Origin: CAWBOY01 sp963790585 | Lineage (GTDB): Bacteria; Planctomycetota; Planctomycetia; Gemmatales; Gemmataceae | Assembly (NCBI GenBank): GCA_963790585.1 | Contig: CAWBOY010000004.1 | Coordinates: 124,001-188,000, forward strand | Length of the DNA stretch: 64,000 nucleotides | Reading direction: 5' to 3' | Shown here: in pieces, positions 18,454 to 26,810 of the stretch | Numbering within the stretch: position 1 is the first letter of the stretch | How the letters are laid out: every line of letters starts with the position of its first letter | The notes under the pieces: model-generated | Database searches by the model: none | What the model was told of the DNA's origin: nothing | What the model saw: the letters and a program-made list of their open reading frames with translations, nothing else | Translations under genes and position numbers: made by a program

Positions 18454-20688
18454 ATGATGTCCAATGGGCCACCAAAAACAGATTCGCATGGTGGCCCGGG
18501 TGAGAAAGCATCGTCCGACGCCAGCTCCGCCACCACAAAAGCAGCGCGGCCGCCGGTTTCTGCAGTCTGGCCAGGAAGCTCGCTCGACTGGTCGTCGTCG
18601 CGTATAACGGTGCATCTCTACGTGGAGTTGCCGTTTTGGCTGATGATGCCGGAAGGGCAGTTAGCGGTGTGTCATGGTGCGTCGAATCTCAAGATCACCG
18701 TGGTGCATGGCTGCGAGGAGATACAACTTACTACCACACACTATAAAAACCGTTTCTCGACGGCGTTCATCGTGAAGCCGGGCGAGTTGCCGCCGCTCGA
18801 AGCACAGCGGCGGATAGAACAGAGCAAGAACGGATGCTCTGCTCGGATTCACAGAACCACCCTAGTCATCGAGACGATGGTTATACAGAGCGCTCTGGAA
18901 GGGTTCATGCACGAGAAGTCGCTAAACCGCGCGCACGCGGCGCAGTACCTAACGGCGCTGGTGGCGGGACACATTCCGCTCGTCAACGCACTCATCACGG
19001 CTTACCGACGAGTATCCTATGACCCCTTCGTTCAGGAGGTCACCGAAGCCACCGTCCCGATTTGGTTCCTGCGGTTCAAGGATCACTTCCTGCGCGTGTC
19101 GGTTTATCCGTATTCCGACCTAGAGTACCGCTTAGACCTACCCACCAAGGAGAGGAAGACGGAGCCAGTCAATCTGGCCACCATCCAGGAAGTCGGCCAG
19201 TTCCTTTCGCAGTGCGAGACACCTGGCGAGACGATTCTCCTTGATGCATGGAGCTACTTCTACGCGGGACGCTTTGGCGATTCGATACGAGCCCTGGTTT
19301 CAGCAATCGAGGTACTCGTCGAGGCGAAATACGCGGAGGCGCTGCGGAATAGCGGAAAATCGACAGAACAGGTCCAGAGAGCTTTGGAGTCAACCGCTAC
19401 GAAGTTCATCACGCGACTGAACAACTACCTACAGGTAACGAAGCGCACGATACCTGGGCCGCTCCTCTCGTGGCTTCCCTACATAACCGGCGTGCGGCTG
19501 CGAAGCGAACTCGGGCGGACCCGCGAATTGCGGCACAAAATCGTGCATGAGGGTCACCGCGTGAGCCCCTTCGACCACGGCTCGATGCTGCGGGCCGCAG
19601 AAACCATGACCTGGCTGTTTGACTGGCTCGATAACAATGAAGTCGCCAGTATGAAACGGTTCAAGCGGTACGAAATTAAGGAGATGCTGAAGGGCCGAAT
19701 ACTGTTCGACGTTGAATACGCGACTGACGGAGTGAAGGTGGTCGAACGGAACGACATTCCGCCGGACGACACCAAGGAGTTCTTGGCCCGCGACATGCTA
19801 TGGAGCACGCATCGCCGCGCGCTTCATGGCAGCGCCAAGGATCTGCCCCTTTTCGTCAAAATGTCGCTCGCAGTCATTTTGGCGGACAACGCGGATATCA
19901 TGGACGTGTTCATGAGTCGCAAGGGGACGTCAATCGTGGATCACGAAATACTGAGTCCACACCCTGCGATCACTCCGGAGCGATTCCAGTGCGACCTTGA
20001 TGACCTGCGGCTCGCGGTGTTCCTGGTCGAACTCGACGGAATGCTCAGCATTGCTGATTTGAATGGCGTGATGGTCAGGCTTCTACAGCTCCGCTGCGAA
20101 TACCCCGACAAACGGATCCACGGGCTATGCGTCGTCAACCAGCAGCAGCACCTGGCGCCGGAAGCCCGCGAGACATGCCGCGAGTTGGACGACAACCTCG
20201 CGGAGTTGCTCAGAACCTGCGGCCTGTCGGCGGTGTTCGCGCCCGACCTGGCCTGGTACATCAAAGGGGGGCGTGACCACAAGTGGCCGCTGAGCCTGCT
20301 CCGCGACGGCATGAAGGGGAAGGGCCTAATTACCTGCTGGCCGCCGAACTGCACCTACGTCGGCGATGTAATCCGGTTATTCCCCAAGATAGGCGTGCTC
20401 GGTGTCGAGATCGCTGCCGACCCGCCCATCGCGAAAGGCGATCAGGTGTTCGTTCACTCTGCCGCCGGCTACGAGGCTATGACCGTCGAGTCGATCCGCC
20501 GGGAAGAAATGGAGATACCTTCCGTAAAGACCGGACAGGCTGGCCTCAAGGTCACTGGCGACGTGAAGAAAGTAACTGCGGGAGCCCTCGTGTTCAGGGC
20601 TTCTCCACCAACTCCGCCTTCTGCTTCTGAAACCAGTGCAGACGCCAAGGCGATGAGCAAAATCCCAGATGCGCCCGTATCAGGCTGA
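18454..20688 (+). CDS. Large HEPN-type protein with a possible translation-factor-like C-terminal barrel
   Basis: 744 residues, soluble, with a disordered N-terminus rich in Ser/Ala/Pro. The centre has an Apea/HEPN-like helical region: AWSYFYAGRFGDSIRALVSA, then RELRHKIVHEGHR, whose R360-x4-H365 matches the HEPN RNase-type Rx4-6H motif. Next comes an alpha/beta region with HGLCVVNQQQHLAPEARE and GLSAVFAPDLAWYIKGG. This resembles the second half of restriction-endonuclease-like folds, with no full catalytic set seen. Residues about 645-715 (GVEIAADPPIAKGDQVFV ... GLKVTGDVKKVTAGALVF) resemble the beta-barrel of EF-Tu domain 2. The function is unknown; an RNA-targeting defence or stress role is plausible. 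The neighbours are IS elements and a yhcG nuclease gene. The frame opens with MM; GGGGGTG lies just upstream. Confidence 0.65.
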   Translation: MMSNGPPKTDSHGGPGEKASSDASSATTKAARPPVSAVWPGSSLDWSSSRITVHLYVELPFWLMMPEGQLAVCHGASNLKITVVHGCEEIQLTTTHYKNRFSTAFIVKPGELPPLEAQRRIEQSKNGCSARIHRTTLVIETMVIQSALEGFMHEKSLNRAHAAQYLTALVAGHIPLVNALITAYRRVSYDPFVQEVTEATVPIWFLRFKDHFLRVSVYPYSDLEYRLDLPTKERKTEPVNLATIQEVGQFLSQCETPGETILLDAWSYFYAGRFGDSIRALVSAIEVLVEAKYAEALRNSGKSTEQVQRALESTATKFITRLNNYLQVTKRTIPGPLLSWLPYITGVRLRSELGRTRELRHKIVHEGHRVSPFDHGSMLRAAETMTWLFDWLDNNEVASMKRFKRYEIKEMLKGRILFDVEYATDGVKVVERNDIPPDDTKEFLARDMLWSTHRRALHGSAKDLPLFVKMSLAVILADNADIMDVFMSRKGTSIVDHEILSPHPAITPERFQCDLDDLRLAVFLVELDGMLSIADLNGVMVRLLQLRCEYPDKRIHGLCVVNQQQHLAPEARETCRELDDNLAELLRTCGLSAVFAPDLAWYIKGGRDHKWPLSLLRDGMKGKGLITCWPPNCTYVGDVIRLFPKIGVLGVEIAADPPIAKGDQVFVHSAAGYEAMTVESIRREEMEIPSVKTGQAGLKVTGDVKKVTAGALVFRASPPTPPSASETSADAKAMSKIPDAPVSG

Positions 20689-21973
20689 ACCCCGGCCGCA
20701 CAGCTGGCATTTTTTGAGTCGGGTCAGAAACAAGAAAGGGGGCCAAGTTTCGTTTGACCAAATCCGCCCAGGGAGTTCGTAACAGTAGTCAAAGCTACCA
20801 TGAAGATTTGATGAAACGAAACCTGCCCCTCTTTTCACTGTCGAGGGCCCCCTGAGAAATGCGTGTGAGGCCTCCCATCTTCATTTTTCGCGGTCCACAA
20901 TAAGAGCTCCTGCCACTTCTTTCGGTGCCCAATTCACTACTGCCCTTTCTTCTTCTTGGGGCTTCGCTTGGCCGATGGCTTCTTCGTCGGCGATTCGGTT
21001 AATTCCGCCTCAATGGCTTCGATGCTTGGAAGGCTCGATTGCAATTCCGGGGGTAAAGCCTGGGTCAATTCGTATTCCGAGACGCCGATGAGGGCGTCCA
21101 AACCTTGCAAAGTGTACTCGGCAACAACTCGGTTTCGGTCCTGGCATAGGATCAGGCCGATGGATCGAGCGTCGGTTTCGTGCCGCAATTGGTCATCTAC
21201 GACATTTAGGTAGAAGTTCATCTTTCCCGCGTAGCCCGGCTGGAAGGCGCCGGTTTTCAGATCGATGACGACGAAGCAGCGGAGCTTGAGATGGTAGAAA
21301 AGGAGATCGATGTGAAAGTCTTCGTTACCAACCTCAATGCGGTATTGCCGACCCACGAACGAGAAGCCCTTCCCCAGTTCGAGCAGGAATCGTTCCAGAT
21401 GGTGCAGGAGCTGGGTCTCGAGCTCACGCTCGTGGAACGGTTCTTCCAGGGTAAGGAAGTCGAATATATAAGGATCTTTGAGGGTTTGAACTACGAGATC
21501 GGACTGGGGAGATGGTAAAAGGGCAGGCACGTTGGTGATGGCCTTGCCTTGTCGGGCGTGGGCCTTGCTCTCGATTTGAAAGTACAGGATATTCCTGCTC
21601 CATCCGTATTGGAGCGTCTGTCGAATATACCAAATTCGCTGATCGAAGTCCTTCACCTTCGCAAGCAGGACGGCATGATGGCCCCACGGGATCGCCCAGA
21701 GCAGCGAATCATCGGAGTCCATTTTTGCGACAGGCTGTTGCACTTTTGCCGTCGTCCGCGACTGCTCTAATTTTGCAACAGCCTGTTGCAAAATTGCGTC
21801 CGGCTGTGGATACGCTCGGAAAAAAGAGATCATCAACCCGATATTCCGCTCGGAGAAGCCTTTTGTCTCAGGGAGCTCGTTTCGAATGTCAAGGGCCAGA
21901 CGCGGGATGACCCCGGCTCCCCAACCCGCTTCGTCTTGTTTCGCATTGATCAACCGACCGATGTCCCAGTAAA

Positions 21974-23237
21974 GCAGGGCAATCGCATCTAATCCCCCAT
22001 AAAAAGGCCAAGAATGGCCTCGCGCGTTTCGTCGTTCCAGCCTGCTTGCAAGCGATTCTTCTCGATGCCGCCTTTGGTCGATTCGTCCTGCCGCAATAAC
22101 GAGATGACCCAGCGTCGTAACAACGCCAGGTTCCCTGCCGCATGGCCCGTCCGAGCACGATTGCGATCCTCCGCAAAATACATGTCCAACACCCAATGCA
22201 AGCCATTCTCCACTCCCCAATGACTCCGTATCGCTCCCGCCATCTGCTTCGCCTTGGGTTGCAGGCTGCTTATAAAATAACGCACCTCCGACTTCTCCAC
22301 TCCACCCTCCTGGTAGCTACGCGTGCAACGGGCGATGCTCACCAGATCCCGCCAATCCTCCTGATGACGCAACGTCTTGGGTACCGCCATCGTCTGCGTC
22401 CAGCGCGTTTCCAAGCGACCGTGCCCCTTGTCCTGCTCCGTGTGCGTTTGCACCGTTGCCGTGCTACGACCCTCGTCCACGGCGGCAAACGCCTCCACGA
22501 TGTCCTGCTCCAAATGCTCCTGATTCCCTTTCACCGCCAGCACATAATCGGCTCCCTTTTCTCGTATCTTGCTGGCAATCTCTTTCTGACATCCCATGGC
22601 ATCCAAAGTCACAATCGCTCCCGTCAATTCCAACACCTCCAACAGTTTAGGAATCGCTGTGATCTCATTGGATTTGTCATCGACCACTTCCTGACCCAAA
22701 AGCAATTGGTTCTCCGTGGCCCAGGCGCTAACGACATGAAGCGGATGCTTGCTCTTGGCTCGATCCAACGTCGCACGAGCCGTCTTGCCGTCGATGGCCA
22801 CCACCTGGCCGGACGTACTCCGTTCGAGGCTGGTCACCCAGCTCAGAAAACACTCGACAAAGGCTTTGCCATCCAGGGCGGCGAACACACGAGCGAAGGT
22901 GTCATGCGACGGCACGCGGTCGGGCAGATCCAGGAATTTTTCGAGCCAGACGCGCTTGCTCTTGGCGAACTTTTCCATGGCCACGCAATCGTTGGCGCCG
23001 CTGACGACAGCGCACAGGGCGATGAAGAGGATGTCCAGCAGTCGGTGATGCTTGGTACGGTTGATGCGTGGATCCTGCAACTGGGCAAAAGCGGCAAGAA
23101 AGGGGGTTGCTTGGGTCTGCGCCATGAGTCTTTTCCTCCGTGAAACGGGTACGTTCCACCAGAATCATTCGCAGTAACCTTGTCCCTGACAACTGAACAG
23201 CCAATAATGAACAGGCGTTTAGATGCGATTGCCCTGC
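21974..23237 (-). mobile_element. ISAs1-family insertion sequence, complete, 1264 bp
   Basis: The 19-bp perfect terminal inverted repeat GCAGGGCAATCGCATCTAA lies at 21974-21992 and inverted at 23219-23237. The 8-bp target duplications CCAGTAAA are at 21966-21973 and 23238-23245. One transposase gene fills the element. The insertion splits the yhcG-like gene at its LYW codons. Perfect ends and duplications point to a recent event. Confidence 0.95.
21989..23125 (-). CDS. ISAs1-family transposase
   Basis: 378 residues with the N-terminal DDE_Tnp_1-associated region (PRINRTKHHRLLDILFIALCA) and a DDE core. The core shows VVAIDGKTARATLDRAKSKH, IVTLDAMGCQKEIASKIREK, ADYVLAVKGNQ and SHWGVENGLHWVLDMYFAED. 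These are the characteristic blocks of H-repeat/ISAs1 transposases. The frame is intact, and the stop lies within the terminal repeat. It reads in the same direction as the gene it interrupts, so its promoter may drive the downstream nuclease fragment. Confidence 0.95.
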   Translation of the reverse strand: MAQTQATPFLAAFAQLQDPRINRTKHHRLLDILFIALCAVVSGANDCVAMEKFAKSKRVWLEKFLDLPDRVPSHDTFARVFAALDGKAFVECFLSWVTSLERSTSGQVVAIDGKTARATLDRAKSKHPLHVVSAWATENQLLLGQEVVDDKSNEITAIPKLLEVLELTGAIVTLDAMGCQKEIASKIREKGADYVLAVKGNQEHLEQDIVEAFAAVDEGRSTATVQTHTEQDKGHGRLETRWTQTMAVPKTLRHQEDWRDLVSIARCTRSYQEGGVEKSEVRYFISSLQPKAKQMAGAIRSHWGVENGLHWVLDMYFAEDRNRARTGHAAGNLALLRRWVISLLRQDESTKGGIEKNRLQAGWNDETREAILGLFMGD

Positions 23238-23454
23238 CCAGTAAAGTCGGATCAACTCGGCGTTGGCGGCGAAGATGGCTCGCGTCTGGGAGCGTTGGAT
23301 GCGCGATTTCACGTCCTGAAGCAGACCTGCGTAGTCCTTAGATATTCCCTTGGTTATCTTCTTATCCACGGCTATCCCCACATGATCCTTGCGAAGGCAA
23401 TATCGCGGCGTACCGAATTTTCCGATGAGCTCAGAGGTTGAATGCTACTGTAGC

Positions 23455-23541
23455 CTAAATCCATCTCCCTATTTCGTCCGATTCACGACCTTCCGCCTTC
23501 ATGGTCCGGGATATGTTCGCAAATGCGAGCTTCAGCTTCAT
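23455..23541 (-). pseudogene. Truncated toxin-like ORF after the DUF433 antitoxin
   Basis: The antitoxin stop overlaps a new start as ATGA, the usual coupling in DUF433/DUF5615 pairs. The new frame begins MKLKLAFANISRTMKAEG and stops after 28 codons. DUF5615 PIN-like toxins usually start MKLKLDEN and run about 110 residues. This is therefore read as a decayed toxin start, a match based on position and a few residues only. Confidence 0.4.
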
Positions 23542-23792
23542 GCCAGCACCGGATCCGTCGGGATCGGAATGATTCGTTCGCGTGTCATCTCCGCGGCAAA
23601 GGCTAACGCGGCCCGAATATCCTCGAGCGCGAGTTGCGGATATGCAGCAAGCAATTCAGTCTCGGCGATTCCGTCTACCAGATTGTCGACAATTAACGAC
23701 ACCCAAATTCGCGTGACCTGGATCACGGGCCGGCCAAAGCAAACACAAGGATCTATCGAAATCCGCTGAAGTAGTTCGTTGCGGTCTCTCAT
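23538..23792 (-). CDS. DUF433-family antitoxin-like protein
   Basis: 84 residues with the full DUF433 pattern: RISIDPCVCFGRPVIQVTRIWV, then an amphipathic helix (VDGIAETELLAAYPQLALED) and IRAALAFAAEMTRERI. The domain is a small helix-turn-helix-like fold found in toxin-antitoxin loci, normally upstream of a PIN-like DUF5615 toxin. Here the toxin is only a 28-codon remnant, so this is an orphan antitoxin. It would be expected to act as a DNA-binding repressor of its own promoter. Confidence 0.85.
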   Translation of the reverse strand: MRDRNELLQRISIDPCVCFGRPVIQVTRIWVSLIVDNLVDGIAETELLAAYPQLALEDIRAALAFAAEMTRERIIPIPTDPVLA

Positions 23793-24006
23793 GGGAAATA
23801 GCCTTCCGTTGTCGAACGCTTTTCGTTTCTGGGGATAAAGATCTCGGTTCGGAGTCGATCCGAGCGAGGAACATGACCATTGTACGCCGCTGAACCATTT
23901 TGCGCCACGATCTCCCTCTGTTGTGTAACGTTATCCCGACCGTGACACGCGACACGACCAAAGGTCTCCTGTGCTTTGATGGCGCACTAGGTTCACCGAT
24001 TTAATT

Positions 24007-24079
24007 GGTGAAAAATCCGGGGTAAAATATAAGAAAGAGATAAGCATCCGAACTTATTTTTCATCCCAGATTTTTTACC
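24007..24079 (-). repeat. Dispersed palindromic repeat D, copy 1
   Basis: About 73 bp whose reverse complement is nearly the same as 58030-58102. Its arms (GGTAAAAAATC... and ...GATTTTTCACC on the minus strand) are complementary, so it folds as a hairpin of about 25 bp with an AT-rich stem. Noncoding, REP- or MITE-like. Confidence 0.75.
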
Positions 24080-24095
24080 ATTATTCCTGAAAGCC

Positions 24096-24488
24096 ATGAA
24101 GCCATACCGCAAACGAGACGACCCGGTTGATACAAATTTTTCTACGCCGCTTTTTCCTCGGGGCCGTGTGGTCTTCAAGACTTGGCGCATGCTGCGGTGG
24201 TTCTTGCTTTTGCTGGTGCCGGTCGTCGCCAACGCATTGGTGCTTTGGCTCTATCGTGGCCGACCAGGCGTCGCAGCTTTCTTGTTCCTATTCGGAGACG
24301 TCCTGGCGTTGGATCTTGTCTTGAGCTTATTCTCCGGGAGGACATCGAACACAGGGCGAACGTTCGATCGGCGTACAAGCCCGCTCGATTATTGGATCAC
24401 GATCGCCCTCATTATCCTTGCCTTCCTGGCAATGGGCTGCGGCTACCTTTTTTACTTGGCATACAAGCTCGCGGGCTTTAGGCTCTAG
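24096..24488 (+). CDS. Small membrane protein of unknown function
   Basis: 130 residues with three likely membrane spans: MLRWFLLLLVPVVANALVLW, GVAAFLFLFGDVLALDLVLS and WITIALIILAFLAMGCGYLF. The cytoplasmic N-terminus is basic. No family was recognised. It lies just downstream of repeat D and 81 bp before another hypothetical gene. There is no clear ribosome site before ATG 24096. Kept as a gene because of its coherent membrane pattern. Confidence 0.5.
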   Translation: MKPYRKRDDPVDTNFSTPLFPRGRVVFKTWRMLRWFLLLLVPVVANALVLWLYRGRPGVAAFLFLFGDVLALDLVLSLFSGRTSNTGRTFDRRTSPLDYWITIALIILAFLAMGCGYLFYLAYKLAGFRL

Positions 24489-24569
24489 TGTCCAGACGAC
24501 AGTGAACGAGGATCCGAAATCCGGGGACGCGCTCCCTGTGCAGACATCTCAACGCAATGGAGATTATTC

Positions 24570-25079
24570 ATGAGCCTTTGGGCGACGATCAAGAACTGGT
24601 TGAACATCGGCGGCGTCAAGGTTTTGCTCTGGAAATACACCGAGCCGCTGAGCCGATCAAATCCCGTCATCAAGGGAGCGGCCCTGCTCAAGAGCAAGGC
24701 AAACAAAACGGTCCTCGGAATGGAAATCCGCGTGATTGAAGAGTTCACCAAAACCGAAACGGAAGGGGAGGGCGAAGAGAAGAAATCCCAACAAAAGACG
24801 GAGACGACGGTACTTGCTTCCGTAAAGTTTCCCGAATTCGACGCCGGCGTGGGCTACCCACTCGATCTAAAGGGCGGCGAGAATAAGGAGCAGACGTTCG
24901 AACTCTTTGTGGACATCACGCCCCGGTTGCAAAACTATGGCGGCGTCGTCGGCAGCCTGGGCAAGCTCGCCGCCTGGGTAACCAAGGAAAAGGTAGAGTA
25001 TTTCCTGGTCGCCGAGGCCCGCGTCAAAGGGTCGGCGTTCGCCGCATCCGACAAGAAGAAGTTGAAGATCGGGGATTGA
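24570..25079 (+). CDS. Hypothetical cytoplasmic protein, possibly beta-sandwich
   Basis: 169 residues beginning MSLWATIKNWLNIGGVKVLL, with alternating beta-strand-like stretches (KTVLGMEIRVIEEFTK, TVLASVKFPEF, TFELFVDITPRL, VEYFLVAEARVKGSAF). A charged loop (ETEGEGEEKKSQQ) lies in the middle. The start helix plus a strand-rich body that handles charged loops is reminiscent of arrestin-like Spo0M proteins, but the resemblance is weak. GGAG lies about 9 bases before ATG 24570. The function is unknown. Confidence 0.55.
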   Translation: MSLWATIKNWLNIGGVKVLLWKYTEPLSRSNPVIKGAALLKSKANKTVLGMEIRVIEEFTKTETEGEGEEKKSQQKTETTVLASVKFPEFDAGVGYPLDLKGGENKEQTFELFVDITPRLQNYGGVVGSLGKLAAWVTKEKVEYFLVAEARVKGSAFAASDKKKLKIGD

Positions 25080-25294
25080 TCGCCGACAATAACATGAAGG
25101 AATGCCGAGCCTTCGCAGTATTGCCGTGACAGCTGCGAGGCAAGCAGCCGGTCAGAACGATCGATTGCCGCGCATTTTTACCCGAGCCGTCCCTTGGCAC
25201 CGGAGTTGCGAATTCACATCTGTCACACCGGTGGCGACGACTTGCGCTTGCTTGACCATGCGATAGGAAAGAGCTTTTCTTGAAGGAGACCGCC

Positions 25295-26512
25295 GTGCTG
25301 ACACACGATACGCATCCCCTCATACGCGCTATGGGACGCCCTGTTTTTGGCGTTCTTCTATTATCCGTGATCTTTTGTTCTCTAACCGGCTGCAATCAGC
25401 ATGCGGCTCCAGCGCCGACGTCGCCGACGCGGGTGTTGGTAAGTCATCCTGTCGAAAAAGAGATAACGGATTACGCCGATTTCACCGGGCTCACGGCGGC
25501 GGTCGATTCCGTGGAAATCCGGGCCCGCGTCTATGGCTTTTTGGACAAAGTGAATTTCAAAGAAGGCATGCTCGTCAAAAAGGGCGATGTTCTTTTTGAA
25601 ATCGATCCGCGACCGTATCAAGCGGCCGTGAATCAAGCCAAGGCGAAAGTCGAGATGGATAAGGCCAAGTCGCGCTTCGATGTGGCCGACTACAACCGCA
25701 GCCTGAGTCTCGCCAGGACCGACGCCGTCAGTCGCGAGGATCTGGAAAAGTCTCTCGCCACCAAGGAAGTCTCAGCGGCGACGGTCAACGCCGATCAAGC
25801 GGACCTGGCGGCCAAGCAGCTCGATCTCGATTTTACCAAGGTGACCGCGCCCATCGATGGCCGAATCAGCCGTATCATTGTGACCGTCGGCAATCTCGTG
25901 CAATCGGGTCAAAGTGGCGGCGGCACGTTGTTGACTACCCTCGTTTCGGTGGATCCCATGTACTGCTACTTCGACGTCGATGAGCATAGCTTTCTGCGAG
26001 TTACCGAGCTGATTCGCGAGGGCAAGGCCCAGTCGGCGCGAGACGTCAAGCGGCCCGTCCTACTGGGACTATCCAGTGAAAAAGGCTATCCACACGAGGG
26101 AACCATTGATTTTGTCGACAATCAAATCAACCCCAAGACGGGAACGATCCGCTTACGCGGCGTGTTCCCCAACAAAAACGGCGCCCTAGTCCCCGGGCTG
26201 TTCGGGCGTGTTCGAATATTCATCGGCCAACCTTACAAGGCCGTTTTGGTTTCAGAGCGAGCTATCGATACAGACCAAGGTCAAAAGATTATCTATGTGA
26301 TCGACGACAAAAACACCGTATCCACGCGGCCGGTTACAGTGGGTGCCGTGCAGGACGGATTGATCGCCATTCTGAACGGCGGCGTCAAAGTGAATGAGCG
26401 GGTCATCGTCGAGGGTTTTCAGCAAGTCAAGGTAGACGCGGTGGTCGATCCCAAGCTCGTTCCCATGCCGGTGGCGGCCACACCTCAAAATGCTGCGAAG
26501 ACTGACAAGTAA
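25295..26512 (+). CDS. RND efflux periplasmic adaptor lipoprotein (AcrA/MexA type)
   Basis: About 405 residues. The frame opens at TTG 25280, but the AAGGAG ribosome site at 25283-25288 lies inside that extension, so GTG 25295 is the start. A lipoprotein signal ends in SLTGC. The adaptor blocks are all present: RARVYGFLDKVNFKEGMLVK, GDVLFEIDPRPYQ, a short helical hairpin, LDFTKVTAPIDGRISR, and KTGTIRLRGVFPNKNGALVP with GLFGRVRI. It should bridge the pump encoded 300 bp downstream and an outer-membrane channel. No channel gene is in the window. The pair exports drugs or other hydrophobic compounds. Confidence 0.95.
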   Translation: MLTHDTHPLIRAMGRPVFGVLLLSVIFCSLTGCNQHAAPAPTSPTRVLVSHPVEKEITDYADFTGLTAAVDSVEIRARVYGFLDKVNFKEGMLVKKGDVLFEIDPRPYQAAVNQAKAKVEMDKAKSRFDVADYNRSLSLARTDAVSREDLEKSLATKEVSAATVNADQADLAAKQLDLDFTKVTAPIDGRISRIIVTVGNLVQSGQSGGGTLLTTLVSVDPMYCYFDVDEHSFLRVTELIREGKAQSARDVKRPVLLGLSSEKGYPHEGTIDFVDNQINPKTGTIRLRGVFPNKNGALVPGLFGRVRIFIGQPYKAVLVSERAIDTDQGQKIIYVIDDKNTVSTRPVTVGAVQDGLIAILNGGVKVNERVIVEGFQQVKVDAVVDPKLVPMPVAATPQNAAKTDK

Positions 26513-26547
26513 GAGACCGTGCTAGCAGCCCTTCTTCCGCGTACTTG

Positions 26548-26636
26548 GGGGAGAGGGGTTGGGGTGAGGGAGTCAGGTTTTCGTGGACTTTGCCCCCTCA
26601 CCCCCGACCCCTCTCCCAGAGGGAGAGGGGAGAATA
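26548..26636. repeat. GC-rich inverted repeat between adaptor and pump genes
   Basis: The arms GGGAGAGGGGTTGGGGTGAGG (first 20 bases used) and CCCTCACCCCCGACCCCTCT can pair with a few mismatches. The segment yields a spurious LTPDPSPRGRGE-type reading frame. It and the following REP-like palindrome probably attenuate transcription between the two genes. Confidence 0.6.
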
Positions 26637-26665
26637 AACAAACGCCTGGCCCCTGTACTCTAGTG

Positions 26666-26749
26666 CCGTGGCCGGGGTCGGTACTCCGACCCCGGTTCTC
26701 CGGACCGGCTGATATTTCGCCGGGGTCGGAGTACCGACCCCGGCCACGG
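26666..26749. repeat. REP-like double palindrome, copy 2
   Basis: 30-bp arms at 26666-26695 and 26720-26749 are exact reverse complements. The inner 28 bp are identical to the element at 4390-4469, and the spacer differs. It lies about 60 bp upstream of the RND pump start. Confidence 0.8.
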
Positions 26750-26810
26750 TCTCCTAGTTGTGAGCGCAGGCCTTTTGGCTAAATATCAAAGCTAATTTCG
26801 AGAACCTCTC

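Larger units (their letters stand above)
20937..23381 (-). pseudogene. yhcG/DUF1016-family PD-(D/E)xK nuclease gene, split by an ISAs1-family element
   Basis: The N-terminal piece (23381 to 23238) encodes GLLQDVKSRIQRSQTRAIF and AANAELIRLYW. The C-terminal piece (from about 21973 to 20937) continues LYWDIGRLINAKQ and GFSERNIGLMISFFRAYP. It then has the nuclease core (FSFVGRQYRIEVGNEDFHID, LLFYHLKLRCFVVIDLKTG, PGYAGKMNFYLNVVDD), where D...DLK fits PD-(D/E)xK, and a Lys-rich tail. Removing the IS and one 8-bp duplication restores one frame of about 400 residues. The N-terminal start could be ATG 23381 or a GTG 12 bases further in. The family is linked to restriction-type defence and DNA processing. 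The gene is broken here, although the C-terminal part alone retains the nuclease domain. Confidence 0.85.

Noticed and set aside
22142..23143. 333-codon open frame on the plus strand
   Set aside because: It is antisense to the ISAs1 transposase and has no family features.
26519..26782. 87-codon open frame with LTPDPSPRGRGE
   Set aside because: This is a known type of false frame over a GC-rich inverted repeat; no ribosome site, and it ends in the REP-like palindrome.
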